Assembly (NCBI GenBank): GCA_023853785.1
Contig: JAJIRX010000488.1
Span: 158,637 to 222,636, forward strand
Direction of reading: 5' to 3'
DNA from: Psilocybe azurescens
Taxonomy: Eukaryota > Basidiomycota > Agaricomycetes > Agaricales > Agrocybaceae
DNA length: 64,000 nucleotides
Under the pieces are notes generated by a model that was given only the letters and a program-made list of their open reading frames with translations, had not been told where the DNA came from and made no database searches. Position numbers and translations under genes: made by a program. Of this stretch, positions 22,746-35,510 are shown piece after piece. Position 1 is the first letter of the stretch. Each line of letters starts with the position of its first letter.

Positions 22746-24651
22746 ATGTTGCAAAGCCCGACGGGACCCTCGAGTTGGATGAGGGTGTCTCCTCTCGAGG
22801 TGCTCATCACTCGTGCATGCGAACCATCGTTGCACGAACCAAACTATGCGCTGCATCTGGAGGTTGCAGAGTATATTAATCAGAAAAAGGCTAACAAGTA
22901 CGTCCTTTGTTCCCTGAGATAGCATACATGCGCTTTACTGATTATATGTTCGCCTCCCGATATTGCGTTGTTTCTGAAACCAGCCCACGAGAGGCAGCGA
23001 TGATGCTTGCTCGTCTGGCAAATCACCGGAACCCTCATATTGCTATACTAGCGCTAGCTCTGCTCGACACCCTCGTGCAATCCTGCGGATATCCTTTCCA
23101 CCTTCAAATATCCACCAAGGAATTCTTGAATGAGCTCGTTCGCCGCTTCCCAGAACGCCCGCCACCTTTCCCCGGTCCGGTCATGTCGAGGATTCTAGAG
23201 CTGATTAATGGATGGAAAGAGGGTATATGCTCTGAGAGTCGTTGGAAGGAAGACTTGGGCAACATTAGGGATATGCACAGGCTCTTGACGTTCAAGGGTT
23301 ACAGGTTCAGAGATGCCCAACGAAGTTCAACTGCTGCCACCAACGCTGCTGCAGTAAGTGCTATCTTTTCTTATTCAATCATCTCCTGACCGCATTACAG
23401 AATCTCAAAACTGCTGAAGAACTGGAGGAGGAAGATCGTGCTGCTCAGTCCGCTAAGCTGCAAGAGCTCATACGACGTGGCACTCCTCGCGATCTGGCGG
23501 CTGCTCAAGAATTAATGAAATCACTCGCAGGTGCCAACCCCGATGCCAAGCCAGATTATCGCTCGCAGGCCCTAACAGAGCTGAATAAGCTCGAACAGAA
23601 AGTCATTTTGCTGAATGAGATGCTCGACAATGTTGATGCTGAGAGAGGGGAGCGATTTGCTACTGGCGATGCATACGATGTCAGTTTCCCTCTTTTCGAT
23701 AGTTTGTTTTGGCTAATTGGTCATACAGCAAGTATCGTCGATACTTATCACAGCCAGGCCGAAGCTACAAAAATGGATATCGGACGCAGAAACCGATGAT
23801 CCTGAATCGCTTGGTATGTGTATCAGAATCGATAGGCCATCTTTTTCTTATGGGTTTGTTCAGACACCTTCCTCCAAATAAACGACCAAATCAATACCGT
23901 TCTGTCTCGTTACGAGGCTTTCAAGAAGGGCGACTACACCTTTGCATCCAACCCTATACCCCAGGAACTAAATAACGGCGGAACAAGTTCAAATGCAGGA
24001 CTGTCGTTGATCGACTTTGATGACAGTGCATCGTCAACGGCTAATGAACCGGCATCAAATGATCTCTCTGGGCTCTTCTCGTCGCCGCCTATTCAGCCCC
24101 AGCCCCAGCAGCAACAACAACAGTTATTCGGGGGCGGATTAATCGGTCTGCAACAGCAGCAGCAACAACCATTCCAGACGCATTCGCCTACACCTCTTTT
24201 CCACAACGGAGCAGGATTTACAAGGCCAACGTCCATGTCGCCTCCTCAGGCGCAGTCAGCGACTCCCCCAGCATCGATTGTTCTACCTGGAACGCCCCAG
24301 CCTGCACCCTCGCAATTACATATGCAATCCCAATTGCCTAACTACTTCAACAACGTAGGAAATACTGGGAAAGCGCCAATGAACTCCGGCATGGGTATGG
24401 TTCCAGGTATGGCGATGGGTGGAATGGGGCCGAGTGGCACGGGGAGTCAGCAGCCACCATTTGCTGCTATGGGGCACCCGCAACCGTATGGTGGTAACCC
24501 TCAGCAGCAGCAGACAGGTTTCTATCCTCAGCAGCCAATGCAGCCGACTCAACCTTCGAATACCGCGCCAGTGTCAACCTCTGGTCCTTCCCCGCCTGCA
24601 GCTGGACAGCAGGGCAAAGATCCATTCGCCGATCTAGCTGGACTGTTCTGA
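22746..24651 (+). CDS. VHS-GAT domain clathrin adaptor (GGA/TOM1-like)
   Basis: Adaptors of this type sort ubiquitinated or ARF-dependent cargo at the trans-Golgi and endosomes. Five exons (22746-22897, 22984-23353, 23401-23679, 23729-23813, 23864-24651) total 1674 nt, exactly 557 codons plus stop. The VHS domain occupies about residues 10-150 (ITRACEPSLHEPNYALHLEV, ILALALLDTLVQSCGYPFH). A GAT-like helical region follows (about 200-310, LEQKVILLNEMLDNVD). The C-terminus is Gln/Pro/Met-rich and contains the clathrin-box-like LIDFDD and a final DPFADLAGLF. No gamma-ear (GAE) domain is seen, so it is closer in layout to TOM1/LSB5-type proteins or a GGA that lost its ear. The gene is intact and looks like a conserved housekeeping gene. 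Confidence 0.88.
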
Positions 24652-24815
24652 TGTTTTGATATTACTTTCTTATTGGTGAAGGATGTGAAAGGATTTGGAT
24701 AGTAGGTGGAACGACGTGGTTATATGTAAGAATGAAACTCGGAATCTTGTTCTTGTCATTTTCTTTCACTTCTACTGTTATTGTCGTTATCTAAGCAGAT
24801 CGCAAAGGTACCTGT

Positions 24816-27074
24816 TCAATTCTGTGTTTGTTCTCTGTTCTGAAGAGGGTTGCACGACATCTCGAGACCATGCTTCTTCAAAAAGACATGAAGCTCGTTC
24901 CTGCTAACACCATCATCGCCCCAGGTCTTCGCAAACTTTGCCTGTATCGCTTGTGCGTTCTTTCGTATCTCCTCTCCTTTCGGCCCTCGGCACGCATCGA
25001 TGACTTCGCGAATCTCGATGCCCACAGCATCGCGTGTTCCTTGAGTCTTCCTCCCGTTCCTCAGCATTGGTCTCATACCATGATCCCCTGTCCTTACTTC
25101 GATTAGCTCGAGCGCGACTTTGAGCCCTTCGCTCATGTGCGCAGCAGCTATAGGTTGGTCGGCCTCAAAAGGCCAGCATATCCTGTGCATCGTGATCAGT
25201 TCTCAAAGTTTACCTTGGAGTAGACGACTTTACATTGGGACCCCACTTCCGAGAGTCTCCAGGACACTGTTTTGCCCGCCATGTGTCATAAACCAACCAG
25301 TAGCCTGTAGAATAGTTTGTGAGTTAGATCAGACTCCACGTCGTTATAATCAATTAAGGAGCGTACTGGGTGACTGAGAATGTATTGCTGAGGGACCCAT
25401 TTGTAGATCAACCCAATGCCGGTTGCGTTGACCTTCTGTACAAGATCTTCCGAGATTTTGGCAAAGGGTGACGCGTGGGTGATAATCTGAGGGCGATACC
25501 CGTTAGGCGATATCTTATGTAAATCGACAAGGCTGTGGCTCACGAAGGGAAATTCCTTTTCAACCAAGGCTTCAATAACTTCATCAATATAGTCCTGAGC
25601 TGTGGGCCAGAAAATCGTGCCGAACGAGATCTAAGCGCTCGGTTTGAGGCCGTTCATACTTGAGTAAACATCGAAGGACGAAGCTATTTATAGAACAGTA
25701 AACTCACCAGGACGACTGATTTGTCCCCATATTTTGCTTGTGCTTTCTCAAGAAATTCTTTTGCCTTCGCATAATCAGACACTTCATCTGCCTTTTTGGT
25801 GGACAATAATGGCCCAATGACATGGACCTCTTTCTTCTGTTCAGCAAACCAGGATTTAAAGGCGTCTATGGACACTTCGTCGAAGGCATATGCAGAGGTT
25901 GAAAAAACTGCATCACACTCCTTCAGGCCTCTGAATAAAACAATATAATGATGGATTCAGATTCAAACTCAAGAGCTCAACGTGGGATCAGGACTAACGC
26001 GTCAGCCGCTATCACGATTTCGACCCACTGAGGGGCATTGAAGGGAAGCTATTAGAGACAAACACATGGCCCGTTGACCTTATAAACATGCAGTTGAAAC
26101 AGTCACAATTCTCATACCGTCTGGGGAAAGAATTCCCAATCGTACAGGGCAGGAGCTCCTGGCACCCTGATTACTGCGCCTTCTGTACGTCTATACACCT
26201 AAAAGTCCGAAATCAGCTGGTGCTAATAGTGATGATAAAAATGAAGAGGATCACGCTATCGCCTATTTCCTCAGCCGTGAGTCCTGTACGCGCCATCTCT
26301 GCTTCAACTCGAGAAGGAAAATCCACATCTGAGCCTCCTAATCTGGCAGGACCGAAGAGATGGATGATATGTGCGATATGACCTGTTACCCATGCAACGA
26401 TAGGCACGGAAGTACCAGAGACAGCACGCGTTGCTAGCATCTGCTGATGGGCAAAGAACTAGAAAAAGGATCCCGCAATATTATTATCGGGATCAAAGTA
26501 AGCATACACTACAAGACAATGGGAGAATAGAGGTTCCGTAGACTCACATCGAGAATGACAACATTAGGGCGGGACACGGCGTTAAAAATCCGTCCTGTCA
26601 TCGCACAGGTTATAGGGTTAGCTTCCCATAGATTCTGGTAGGCCGGTCCGTAAGTCAGAATAAGAGGATCGAGGAGGCTGAAAAGGTCTGGCAAGTCTGA
26701 TTTGAATGTACTTAAAATTCTAATAAGATGCTTGTAAGTTGAAGGCTTATCCGATATCACGGTCGACGTCTCTGCATGCCGACGGCATACCTAAGGCGTC
26801 TGCGAATATCATCATCCTCGTTGCCGTGGAGCTCAGCTGATACTTCAGCTTCAGCTTTGGTCAGAAGGTTTGGGGCGAGCAAGAGAGTCACAACTGTATT
26901 TCTGTTCTCCTGCACTAGACGTGCTGCCAGTATGCAGAAAGGTTTAGCATGGCCTATAGGTTAGAGCAAAAGTCAATGATTGGCTTATCCAAGCTAAGTA
27001 TCAAGTTACCCACCCCACGCAGGAATACAAGAAAAGAGGAAGTGAGGGCCTGTGCTGTGGGTGCTGATTGACAT
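24816..27074 (-). CDS. UDP-glycosyltransferase copy B (GT1), intact
   Basis: This is the only uninterrupted glycosyltransferase of three in the window. Eleven exons (27074-27014, 26953-26791, 26719-26548, 26458-26255, 26198-26118, 26048-25999, 25930-25708, 25630-25544, 25486-25367, 25304-25234, 25182-24816) sum to 1599 nt, that is 532 residues plus stop, with agreeing phases throughout. The catalytic His is in IPAWGHAKPF. The middle contains YDWEFFPQ and the exon start ISFGTIFWP. The donor-binding block is GWFMTHGGQNSVLETLGSG, followed by CWPFEADQPIAAAHM. The acceptor could be a sterol, terpenoid or phenolic metabolite. Introns are 49-73 nt. It lies between the VHS-GAT gene (convergent) and the F-box gene (same strand). 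Confidence 0.9.
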
Positions 27075-27785
27075 TCTAAAGTGACGAGAAAGTTCAAGGC
27101 GGGTCAAACGTAATCAAAAGATACATATCACAAATGGTGGCCTGGTTTATAGTGTTGGGGATTACTGCTTCCAGTGACCCTACTTATAATCAGCGCATGG
27201 GGCACCGTTTTTGTAATGCAAAATGTTGTTTCTATTGACCTCCAGAGCTTTGTTGGTCCGTTTCTGATAAGCATAAGGACCAGTATCGTTACCATAAACA
27301 GTAATTCTCTGGTATATTTTTTCGTTTGGAGTGGCAAAAACTTATTCTGGTTTTCGTGGAAACTTTGAAGGGTTGAGTGAGCAACTGTAAAATACGTCAA
27401 CGAAAGTAATATCCGATTCAGGTGGGCTTGGCGACGGCCGCTTTGCCGACAGTAGCAATGATTTAAACCGGAAAGTGGTTTGTGTGACCATATTTCCAGG
27501 AGTTTTTAAAAAAATAGAAAACGTTGTTGTATGACTAGTGACTGTGGCAGGCACCTTCGCCTAAATTTGCTAAGAGTAGCCAAGACGAGACCTCCTTCAG
27601 TAAGCTCATAGATTATAAACCCCAATCAATTGTGAAAAGAAACATATTCGAACAAGAAAAAGCAAAATATAACGACAGATTCCCATATTTGCCCCAAGTT
27701 ATAACCCCAAGAAAAAAATAAACCGAAAGGTCTGGTAAAGGAAACAAGATGTGTAAATCCTACAGAATATGAGATCACTCGCCTT
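27075..27785. other. Intergenic region
   Basis: This is the promoter side of UGT-B and the 3' side of the F-box gene. Short frames on both strands show no domain. Nothing else is visible. Confidence 0.5.
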
Positions 27786-29613
27786 CTAGGTTAAATATTC
27801 CTGCAACGGAACGGGTTTCCAGACTTCCGGAAACGGGTACCAGTTTGGTCCCACCTCGTGTAGATTGACCGTCCCATCTTCAAGACGCTCGATATCGAAA
27901 TCGAGCCACCGATCTTCGTACCGATGGCTGCCCATCCGCATGCGGTACTCGAAGCCAATTTGGAGAAGCGTTTGAACTCGGGAGGCAAGATACTTTGCGC
28001 AATCGAAGCGGTCTTGACGTTGATGGAGCACTTCTGTGTCGGGGTCGACTTCAGCATCATGTTGCCAGAAGATCATCCCGACGCGAAGTCGTTTTATATG
28101 TTTAAACTTCTGCAGTGCGTCGCCAATTAGGTCCTATACGTGCAAGCAAAGTTACATACATAACCTGAGAATTTTTGGTAACCACTCACCCATTCAATTG
28201 GGGTGTATTGATATCCGTCCGGGGCACCATCTCGATAACCGCATATCTCTACCTCGAGATTCTCCAGCAAAGGGCAAATTGTTCCCACCTTGGCGATAAG
28301 TGAAGGTTTTATTATGCACTCAACCATAATCCTAAGAACCTTCAGATGCTTCCCACCGTCGGTGGCGGCCAAATCTTCCAATAAAGCACGTATCTGGACT
28401 TCGCTTCGGGCAATCGGTACCCTCGGGTGATTGATAACGGCAATGAGTGCGAGGCCTTCCAAGGATGTGAAGTACTTGAACGCCGACTCCAGGTTGCACA
28501 CGTTTGATGCTGCAAAGTATTTTATCTGTTGGAAAACGGTAGGCTCGGAAACATGCTGAACAGAACGAGCAGCCTGGTCGGCATCTCGTCCGGGCTCGAC
28601 AATCCTAAAGTAAGGCCTTTCATTACTATGCACGTTCCGGTATGCGCTTGGGAGGGCTTTGTGGAACAGAACTCGCAAGTCCCAAAGTTTAGGCATCCGC
28701 CCGACAACGTCCGCTAGGTTCGTCGAGTCCGGTATGGCTTCGGGGCCTGTGAGGACCAGGGTCTCCAGATTCGGCCACCATGTGCCATTGAAATCGTGGA
28801 GCGAGCAATAACTCCCTGACATTTGGATATATTTCAACGACTCTGGCCTTGCGAAACAAAACAGGTTCACGAGCGCCCATCCAGGCATAATCCGAGGGAA
28901 GTACCCGCCGTTGCTGGTATCAGTCGAATGCTTTTTCCGGTACGAGCGAGTATAGTAGACGATGTCGTGGTATTTCTTGTCGAAAGGACCTTCGCCAACT
29001 CTGTTTGTCTCACCGACGGGAACAAAAGACAGGCTGTCAAGATTGAATGAGGAGGCCAAGGTAGTAGGGGAAAGGCCGGCTTTGACTGGGGTGTCAGAGA
29101 CTCTCATATCCTTGATAGTGGGACAAGCAACCATGGCAAGCAAGAGTGATTTGGGAGGATAGAAGGGACAAGTCATTTGAAATGTGTGGAGCCTAGACAT
29201 ACTCGGGAGTGCCTTCTCGAGTTTGTCCAAGTGCTTGGGTACATATCCTTCGAACTGATGCATGGTCCCCCAAGCTGGAGGAGATAAATCGGGCCAATAA
29301 TCAGGCCAATCGAGGGTGAACGTTCTGTGGATATATGATCAGTGATTAGACCTAACTGGAGCGAAGTATTGGATCGTCTCGCGCACCTGAAATACGACCA
29401 AAGTGTCTCTGGAAAGAAATGCAGACCAACATCGCCATCATATTTCGTTGGATGTGGCCATCTGACCGAAGAGAACAATGGAGGTCGGCTGGCATAGTTG
29501 AAGTCACGAGAAACAATTCCGAGACTGCGAAGAATAAGCTGTCTTTCCTTACTGTCGAAGGTGCAGACCTCTGTTATGACCTGGCCGATAACGTCAAGAT
29601 TGAGCTGCGCCAT
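27786..29613 (-). CDS. F-box/LRR-like protein, intact
   Basis: F-box proteins select substrates for SCF ubiquitin ligases. The N-terminus (MAQLNLDVIGQVITEV, then RSLGIVSRDFNYASRP) has the F-box pattern. The rest consists of irregular leucine-rich segments typical of the large basidiomycete F-box families (FYPPKSLLLAMVACPTIKDM, WWPNLETLVLTGPE, ICPLLENLEVEICGY). Three exons (29613-29387, 29324-28190, 28133-27786) give 1710 nt, exactly 569 residues plus stop. A truncated paralog lies at 38042-39345 on the other strand. The target is unknown. The F-box assignment rests on weak similarity at the N-terminus; the leucine-rich body is clear. Confidence 0.72.
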
Positions 29614-30562
29614 AATATTGAATCGACCTAGAACGACTTTGGCGGCGAAGTCGGATGGAATCTGACGCCTGCTACCGCAGGATGTGGTAGCCTGAGCCCA
29701 ACTAAGCGATATCTAATATCTACAGTGAGATCGAATTCGTGGCTAAACCGTTCACAGACATGACGGTCCAAAGAAGAAGAATGTCGACCTTTCCAGAAAC
29801 AAATCGTTTGCAGCCCAAAAATAGAAAAATTTGTCATCGGCTTTGTACCGGCCCGAGCGAGACCGCTTTCTGCAAGGAGTCGAGTTGCAAGGGACTACAC
29901 TTTGGATTTGCTTTTGAATTATATAGTAAGTGCTAATTTAATTGAAGGCACTGAATCTCAAGGACTTTTTCTCTGGAAATAAGTATGGCGTCACTTTGAA
30001 CGATGACATGATATTTAACATTGGAAGCAAATCACCAGTGCCAACTATGGTGTTTACCCATTCTACGATGTGTACTTATTCTAGGATTAAATACATATGA
30101 TAAATAAATTGAAGACAGGAGTTTAGAGGCATCAAAATATTTACCTAATGGTGCATCTGGCTAAAGGATCGATTAGGTCAGAGGGCGTCCATATTCCATG
30201 ATGATGCTTCGACCGTTCTAGTAGATCAATTCCGCCACACGAAAGGCTAAGAGTTATAGTCCCCTTTCTGAAAAACAAACAAGGTCTATGTAAAAATTCT
30301 TCCATACAAATTGGTGCTTTGTATGAAGTTGCCTGTAAAATTCTGATCTGTATCTTTTGGAGCGGTTGTATTCTAACCGTGTAGGGGTAAACTGCCGCTG
30401 TGATGAGCCGGTAAAAGGGAGATTCCATTAGATGTCGGGGTCTCATAGATTATATATTTGGGTTCAGGAGGTAACACATCAATGAGCCTCAAAGTGCTGT
30501 TATAAGAGCAGTGGTCAAAATTCACATGAACAGATCGTAAATCTTGTCCGCGGCATTACTTG
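29614..30562. other. Gene-poor stretch, possibly 3' part of a decayed F-box gene
   Basis: A minus-strand frame at 30141-30446 (YRLITAAVYPYTVRI) could be the tail of the broken F-box gene to its right. Otherwise no feature is recognised between the intact F-box gene and that pseudogene. Confidence 0.35.
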
Positions 30563-31377
30563 TCAAAAGCAGCTGTAAATCGAAAGGAATGGGATTTCCC
30601 GCAACAGCCTGGTTACTGACTCAGAGGTAGACAGAACGTTAGTGAGCTTTAGGGTCGTTATATCACGGTCCACATTACTAAGAGCTAGTCCAATAAGAGT
30701 TAGAGCCCGTAGAAATGATAAGTCCAGGCTATTAAATAGCCATCTAAGGTTATGTCCGCTATAGCGGCTGAACGAAAGAAATTGAATTCCATGTACTGTG
30801 GGGGTACTGTGTGTTCGCCACTGGTATATCATGTCCGAATTCTCCACGCCCTCAAACTGGAGTGCCAATAACCGTAGTGCCTAACGTAGGCACACGACAA
30901 AGTCATCGAGTTGAAGATTTCCAACTAAGAATACAAGGGTCTCCTATCGATAGAAATGTTCATTGATCGCGGCAATGAGGGGGTCAAATACGCTTTCAGG
31001 ATTTGAAGCTACTCTCTGAGGGTCGATAGGGAGGCATGATATGAGGAAGGACAGGGGGTGGTGGCCGGATCTACTGAGACACTCCCGGACGACTTCCAAA
31101 CATGACCGGTCTTCCAGACGTCGTAGATTAGGTAGATTGATGCTGAATTTCCAGAGCTGGGGGATGTCCATGCAATGCGACGCCACGATTGACATACGGC
31201 CCCAAGAATTAATGGAGGGCATGTGTTGCTGATTTTGAGCTTTGTAAAATCTATGTCCTTGCTGAGGGTAATAGCATACGACTCGGAAACGGCGGACATT
31301 ATCTCCGGTGGAAGACGATCATGGATAATGGTAGGATGGTGATATGCTGTGAATAATTTGGCTTGTTCAATCGGCAT
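30563..31377 (-). pseudogene. F-box-like gene (copy 2), decayed
   Basis: The start at 31377 reads MPIEQAKLF, then DRLPPEIMSAVSE and ILGAVCQSWRRIAW, the pattern of a basidiomycete F-box. The frame breaks in the C5 run (G5 on the plus strand, 31159-31163): the next frame continues QLWKFSINLPN and leucine-rich text. Downstream the same frame has two in-frame TAG codons at 30944-30946 and 30881-30883, in positions that would read as Trp and Gln with one transition each. The leucine-rich body continues to about 30563. The 5' 92 coding bases plus about 97 bp upstream are duplicated at 37636-37824. It is most likely a dead gene. Confidence 0.6.
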
Positions 31378-31474
31378 GGCTGGACGAATTGTTCAAGGCA
31401 TGTATTCTGAGAATACCTGACCGATTGAATTAGCGATCGATTGTGAAGAGTCGAGTTGGCATCACAACAGACGC
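31286..31474 (-). repeat. 189-bp direct repeat, copy 1
   Basis: Nearly identical to 37636-37824; two differences were seen (near 31334 and 31464). It holds the 5' leader and first 30 codons of F-box copy 2. Its right edge abuts the broken 3' end of MFS copy 1. Confidence 0.92.
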
Positions 31475-32780
31475 GCGAGTAATAACGGGGCGTATGCTAA
31501 CCGAACCTATCATGAATACGACTCCATTTAAGATTAAATGGAAACGTACTTTCGCGCGGATATATTAGACCGATGGCCTGAATGACAGCATCGGCAATGC
31601 TTGTCGACCAAAATACCCACCTCCACGTTGTACGTTCAGCGATCCTAGATTGATACACGAAAGGTAAGAGTTTAAAGCTCAATTCAATATGACTTTAATA
31701 CTAACCAACCTCCGCAGATAGGACCTACCACAGGCCCCAGAAGAGGAGCGAGGGAGTATATTGCTATAGCTCTCCCTCTTTCCTCCGGTGCCCACATATC
31801 CCCCAATACACCACCTCCGACCTGAATATGTAAATACGTTTATTAAAATTGCTAAGAGGAAAGACACGTTAGAGGCTCACGGATAATGGGGCATTTCCTC
31901 CAATGCCAGACAGGAAACCAAAGGCGATAAGCTGACTGCGATTTTGAGCAAACCCACAGCCCAAGTTCCACGCTAAATAAACGTAACTGTCAGACTCGTA
32001 AAATGGTGGTCGTATTGCCATATTTACCAAAGAAAAACAGGTTCGCGAGCTGAAGCACCCTAGACCGACCGTATATCTCGCTCAATGGTCCTAGAACCTA
32101 AAAGCTATCAGTTCTTTTGATAACCATTTCAGATAATAAAATGCGTACCAATGGCCCGACGGCTTTGTGTTTCAGAAGGTTAATAAATGCACGAGAAGCT
32201 CGACGCTGTGGAAAACGTACCATATCCCAAAATGAAGACGCTGATGGTCATCGCCAAAAGCGCCGTACTCCGTATTCCAAACTCGGCTGCGATTTGTTCA
32301 GTAGCGGGGGCGACCATAGATGATGCCACCGGGGATATAAAGGTGAAGGAGGAAACCACGAGGGTAGAACTCCATTTCTTCTTATAACTCCAACTATTTT
32401 TGAGAAAGCACCAATAAATAACGCTGACCTATGGATTTGAATGGTGTCCTGACATACTGTTTATGATCCGCCTTATCATTCGGGCCGTCCCAATCAACCC
32501 AAAGAGTGTCTTTCCCCGACTCTCCATGCTCCATAGTACGCTCTCTGGTAACAAATTGCTCGAGTTCCTCTTCCGAGAAACCATCTATATCGTCGAGGAG
32601 CATGCTGCTGGGTCTCACAATTGCCTGGGGTCTATGTTGCGCCTCGGGCCTACGGTGCACCGGTTCGCCTGCAGCGGTGGACGTAGAACCCGTATGCACA
32701 GAAAGAGTGTCGCTTTCGCTTTCGCTCGTACTTTCTTGCGCTGCACTGCTCCCGGTCTCTGAGTATGCTAAAGGCTCCAT
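31475..32780 (-). pseudogene. MFS transporter copy 1, N-terminal half only (DHA1 type)
   Basis: The ATG at 32780 starts a Ser/Glu-rich cytosolic leader ending in VDWDGPNDKADHK. Spliced exons then give transmembrane text: KKWSSTLVVSSFTFISP, the loop motif GPLSEIYGRSRV (motif A-like), GIGGNAPLS, and the antiporter motif C form [11 protein letters not shown]. The exon [14 protein letters not shown] and the beginning of the next (TYAPLLL) follow, then the sequence stops abruptly at 31475, where the 189-bp repeat begins. No C-terminal six helices follow. The retained part has no frameshift that I could find. Truncation is therefore structural, not small-scale. Confidence 0.82.
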
Positions 32781-33021
32781 TGCGGTTTGGTTCGACTCAG
32801 AAACCACGAAGTTCTTGATGACCCTCTCCTGATCTAAAAATAGATTAAAACACAAATGACCTCAGATGAGCCCAATCGGGCAGCAAACTGGCGAGCCAGA
32901 GTTCATTTTCAGTTAATCGATAATTTTTTTTAAAGAGGACATACTACATAATACGAACAATAATCCCTATCGCCCTGTGCGATATGAGGCCAAACGCCAT
33001 CTACAGTGTGGGTAAGTAGTA

Positions 33022-35510
33022 CTAATTTGCTCCATCTTTTTCTACATGGCTGTTGCTGCGATTGGCAGTAGAGTCTATCGTTGAGCTTGCTGACAGCGGT
33101 TGTAGGAGCTTCGGATTGGCTGCGTATCTGCTTCCCATTCTTATTCTTCTTCCATACTTCCATAGGAGAATCGGACTGCAATAGTGAAACGTCAAATGTG
33201 ATGACGACTAGAAAGAAACTACCTCCAACTTACGCTGGGCAACCTATTGCGATAGCTAAACAAGCCAAAATCGTATCTCCTTTACCATAACCAATTTTGG
33301 CGTACATCGCAGGCGAAAAAGGGGGAATCCAAAACCAGCTAGCGAACGCAGAGTGTTCACGGCCGCTAACGCTAGATCGGAGGTCTGAGAATGAGAATGT
33401 ACGAAGAATAGGGCCGGGCATACCAGAAGCTGCATGCAAGGTAAATGTGTCGACGACATAGGTCTGAACTCCTTGAAAGACGAGATTCGACCCGGCACCA
33501 ACGAATAGGTTTCCCTTCCATATTTTCTGAAATTAAGTGATAAGCATCCAGCGTGACAGGTGTGGGCGTACGATGTCGACTGCAATCCAGTGTATTTTTT
33601 TCTGAGCCGACCACCCACTCAATAACAGACCAAAAGGAACCAGCATAGATCCAAGGATGATCGTCGCTATACGGATTAAATCACTTCATGTTTCTTTTTA
33701 AGTAACTGAAATACTGACGAAGGCGAAACTCAGGCTCCCCAACACCGTTATTTTTGTTCTTGAAATGGATGTAGATACGATCGATATATCGGGCACTCGC
33801 TTGGGAAGAAAGCGTTAACCCCAAGCCTAATGCGATATAGTGGAGGCCCCCGGTACCAGGACCCTCGTTGTATATGCTGCTAAATATAATAGGCGCACTA
33901 GTAAGGAATACTAGTAGTGCACATGTTCTCAATTATCAAACAAAACGAAAGAGAATTGTATTCACGCACTGTAAAATATCCCATACACAAACGCCATGTA
34001 TATTCCAAGAATCTGGACAATACTCTCGTACGCAAATAGCCGGAAAGGCCGCGTTAATGCTGTCCTAAATATATTCTTCCATCTGAGACGATCATTAGCA
34101 CTGTATAGCAGGCTGAGCTCAATTCTGAGAGCATTACGTTCGTTCTTCAGAGGATTCAAAAATTGTCCGCACTATTTTGTGCGGCTGGTTTCTCAAGATC
34201 GAGTCTTTTTCGTATCTGGTTTGCTTTTGCTCAAGCAAAAATGGTGCATAAGCTAGACACGTCAATGGGTTAACAATGAACATCTACAGAGCTGACGGAG
34301 GCGTACATTCTCGAAGGTAGAATAGCCCAGTTATTTGCACTACGACATCTACTAAACTTGTTGACCAGAAAACCCATCGCCAGGTTGACCTTTCAGCGAT
34401 CCTAATTAGTAGGAAATTCTTATTAGTACAATGTAGGTTCACTGAATTGCATTAATTATTACTAACCAACCTCCACACACAGGTCCTATAGCTGGTCCTA
34501 ACAGGGGTGCCAGTGAATATACCGCAATCGCCTTACCCCTCTCTTCTGGAAGCCATATATCGCCAAGGACTCCTCCACCGATCTTACCATATAAAAAATC
34601 AGTCCACGGAAATATGGCCATTTGTGAAGCTTAAAGACTCACAGAAAGCGGTGCCGCTCCGCCGAGTCCAGCCAGAAATCGAAAAACAAGTAATTGTGTC
34701 TTACTTGTAGAAAAACCGCACCCCGTGTTCCAGGCTATATACAAAGAATGCACAAGCATCGCATGAGCGTATTAGAGGGGGGGGAAATGATAATCGGGTA
34801 TGGAGTTTACCTAGATAAAATAAGTAGGATGATTGTAGGACTCGGGTGCGACCGAATATCTCGCTGAGAGGTCCTACAAACTATAATAATGCCCGTCAGA
34901 TATGCCTCGAATCCAAAAGAATAAATAAAAATGATGGTGAAGGTACGTACCAAAGGACCAGCAGCTGGTAGGAGAAATTCAAATTCAAATTCAAATTACA
35001 CCAAAGCGTAGTTAAAATAGAACAAGAAAAATACCTACCAAATCCCAGCAGAAAAACGCTAGTCGTCATAGCTATAAGCACGTTGCTCGTTATTCCGAAG
35101 CTCTGAGCTACCTGGCCACTTGCAGGTGCAATCATAGACGACGAAACGGGTGATATGAATGTGACAGCTGAGACAACTAGCGTCGCAACCCATTTCTTTC
35201 GATATGGCCAACTAGAACATCGTCAACTTCATTAGGGTGGCTTGAACTGTCGACAAGGAGCCATTGCCAAAACTCACTTTTTCGGGTTTGAAGGGTCAGA
35301 AGGACCATCCCAATCAACCAAGAGCACTTCGTTATTTGTGGTAGCTTTATCTCCATTGCAAACGCGCTCTGCTCGCATCCTTTCCGAGTTCGATCGCACT
35401 TGTCCCTCGGGTACATTCCCGGATCCGCTGATGGAATCTTGGACACCCGTCTCTGCGGAATCGGGCATCGAAGATAATGCGTCTGCTTCACAAGAGTCGT
35501 TCAAGAGCAT
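33022..35510 (-). CDS. MFS transporter copy 2 (DHA1 drug:H+ antiporter type), full length, frameshift near the end
   Basis: This is a twelve-helix exporter of the type that expels small toxic or secondary compounds at the plasma membrane. It starts at 35510 ([12 protein letters not shown]), with leader motif [13 protein letters not shown]. Later features are [44 protein letters not shown] and [11 protein letters not shown] (motif C). The second half has [40 protein letters not shown] and [13 protein letters not shown]. One base is missing in the A5/G5 runs at 33316-33325: the next frame reads [12 protein letters not shown]. The cytosolic linker near 34170-34230 may carry two compensating shifts. 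Stop at 33022. At least twelve exons. Confidence 0.82.
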
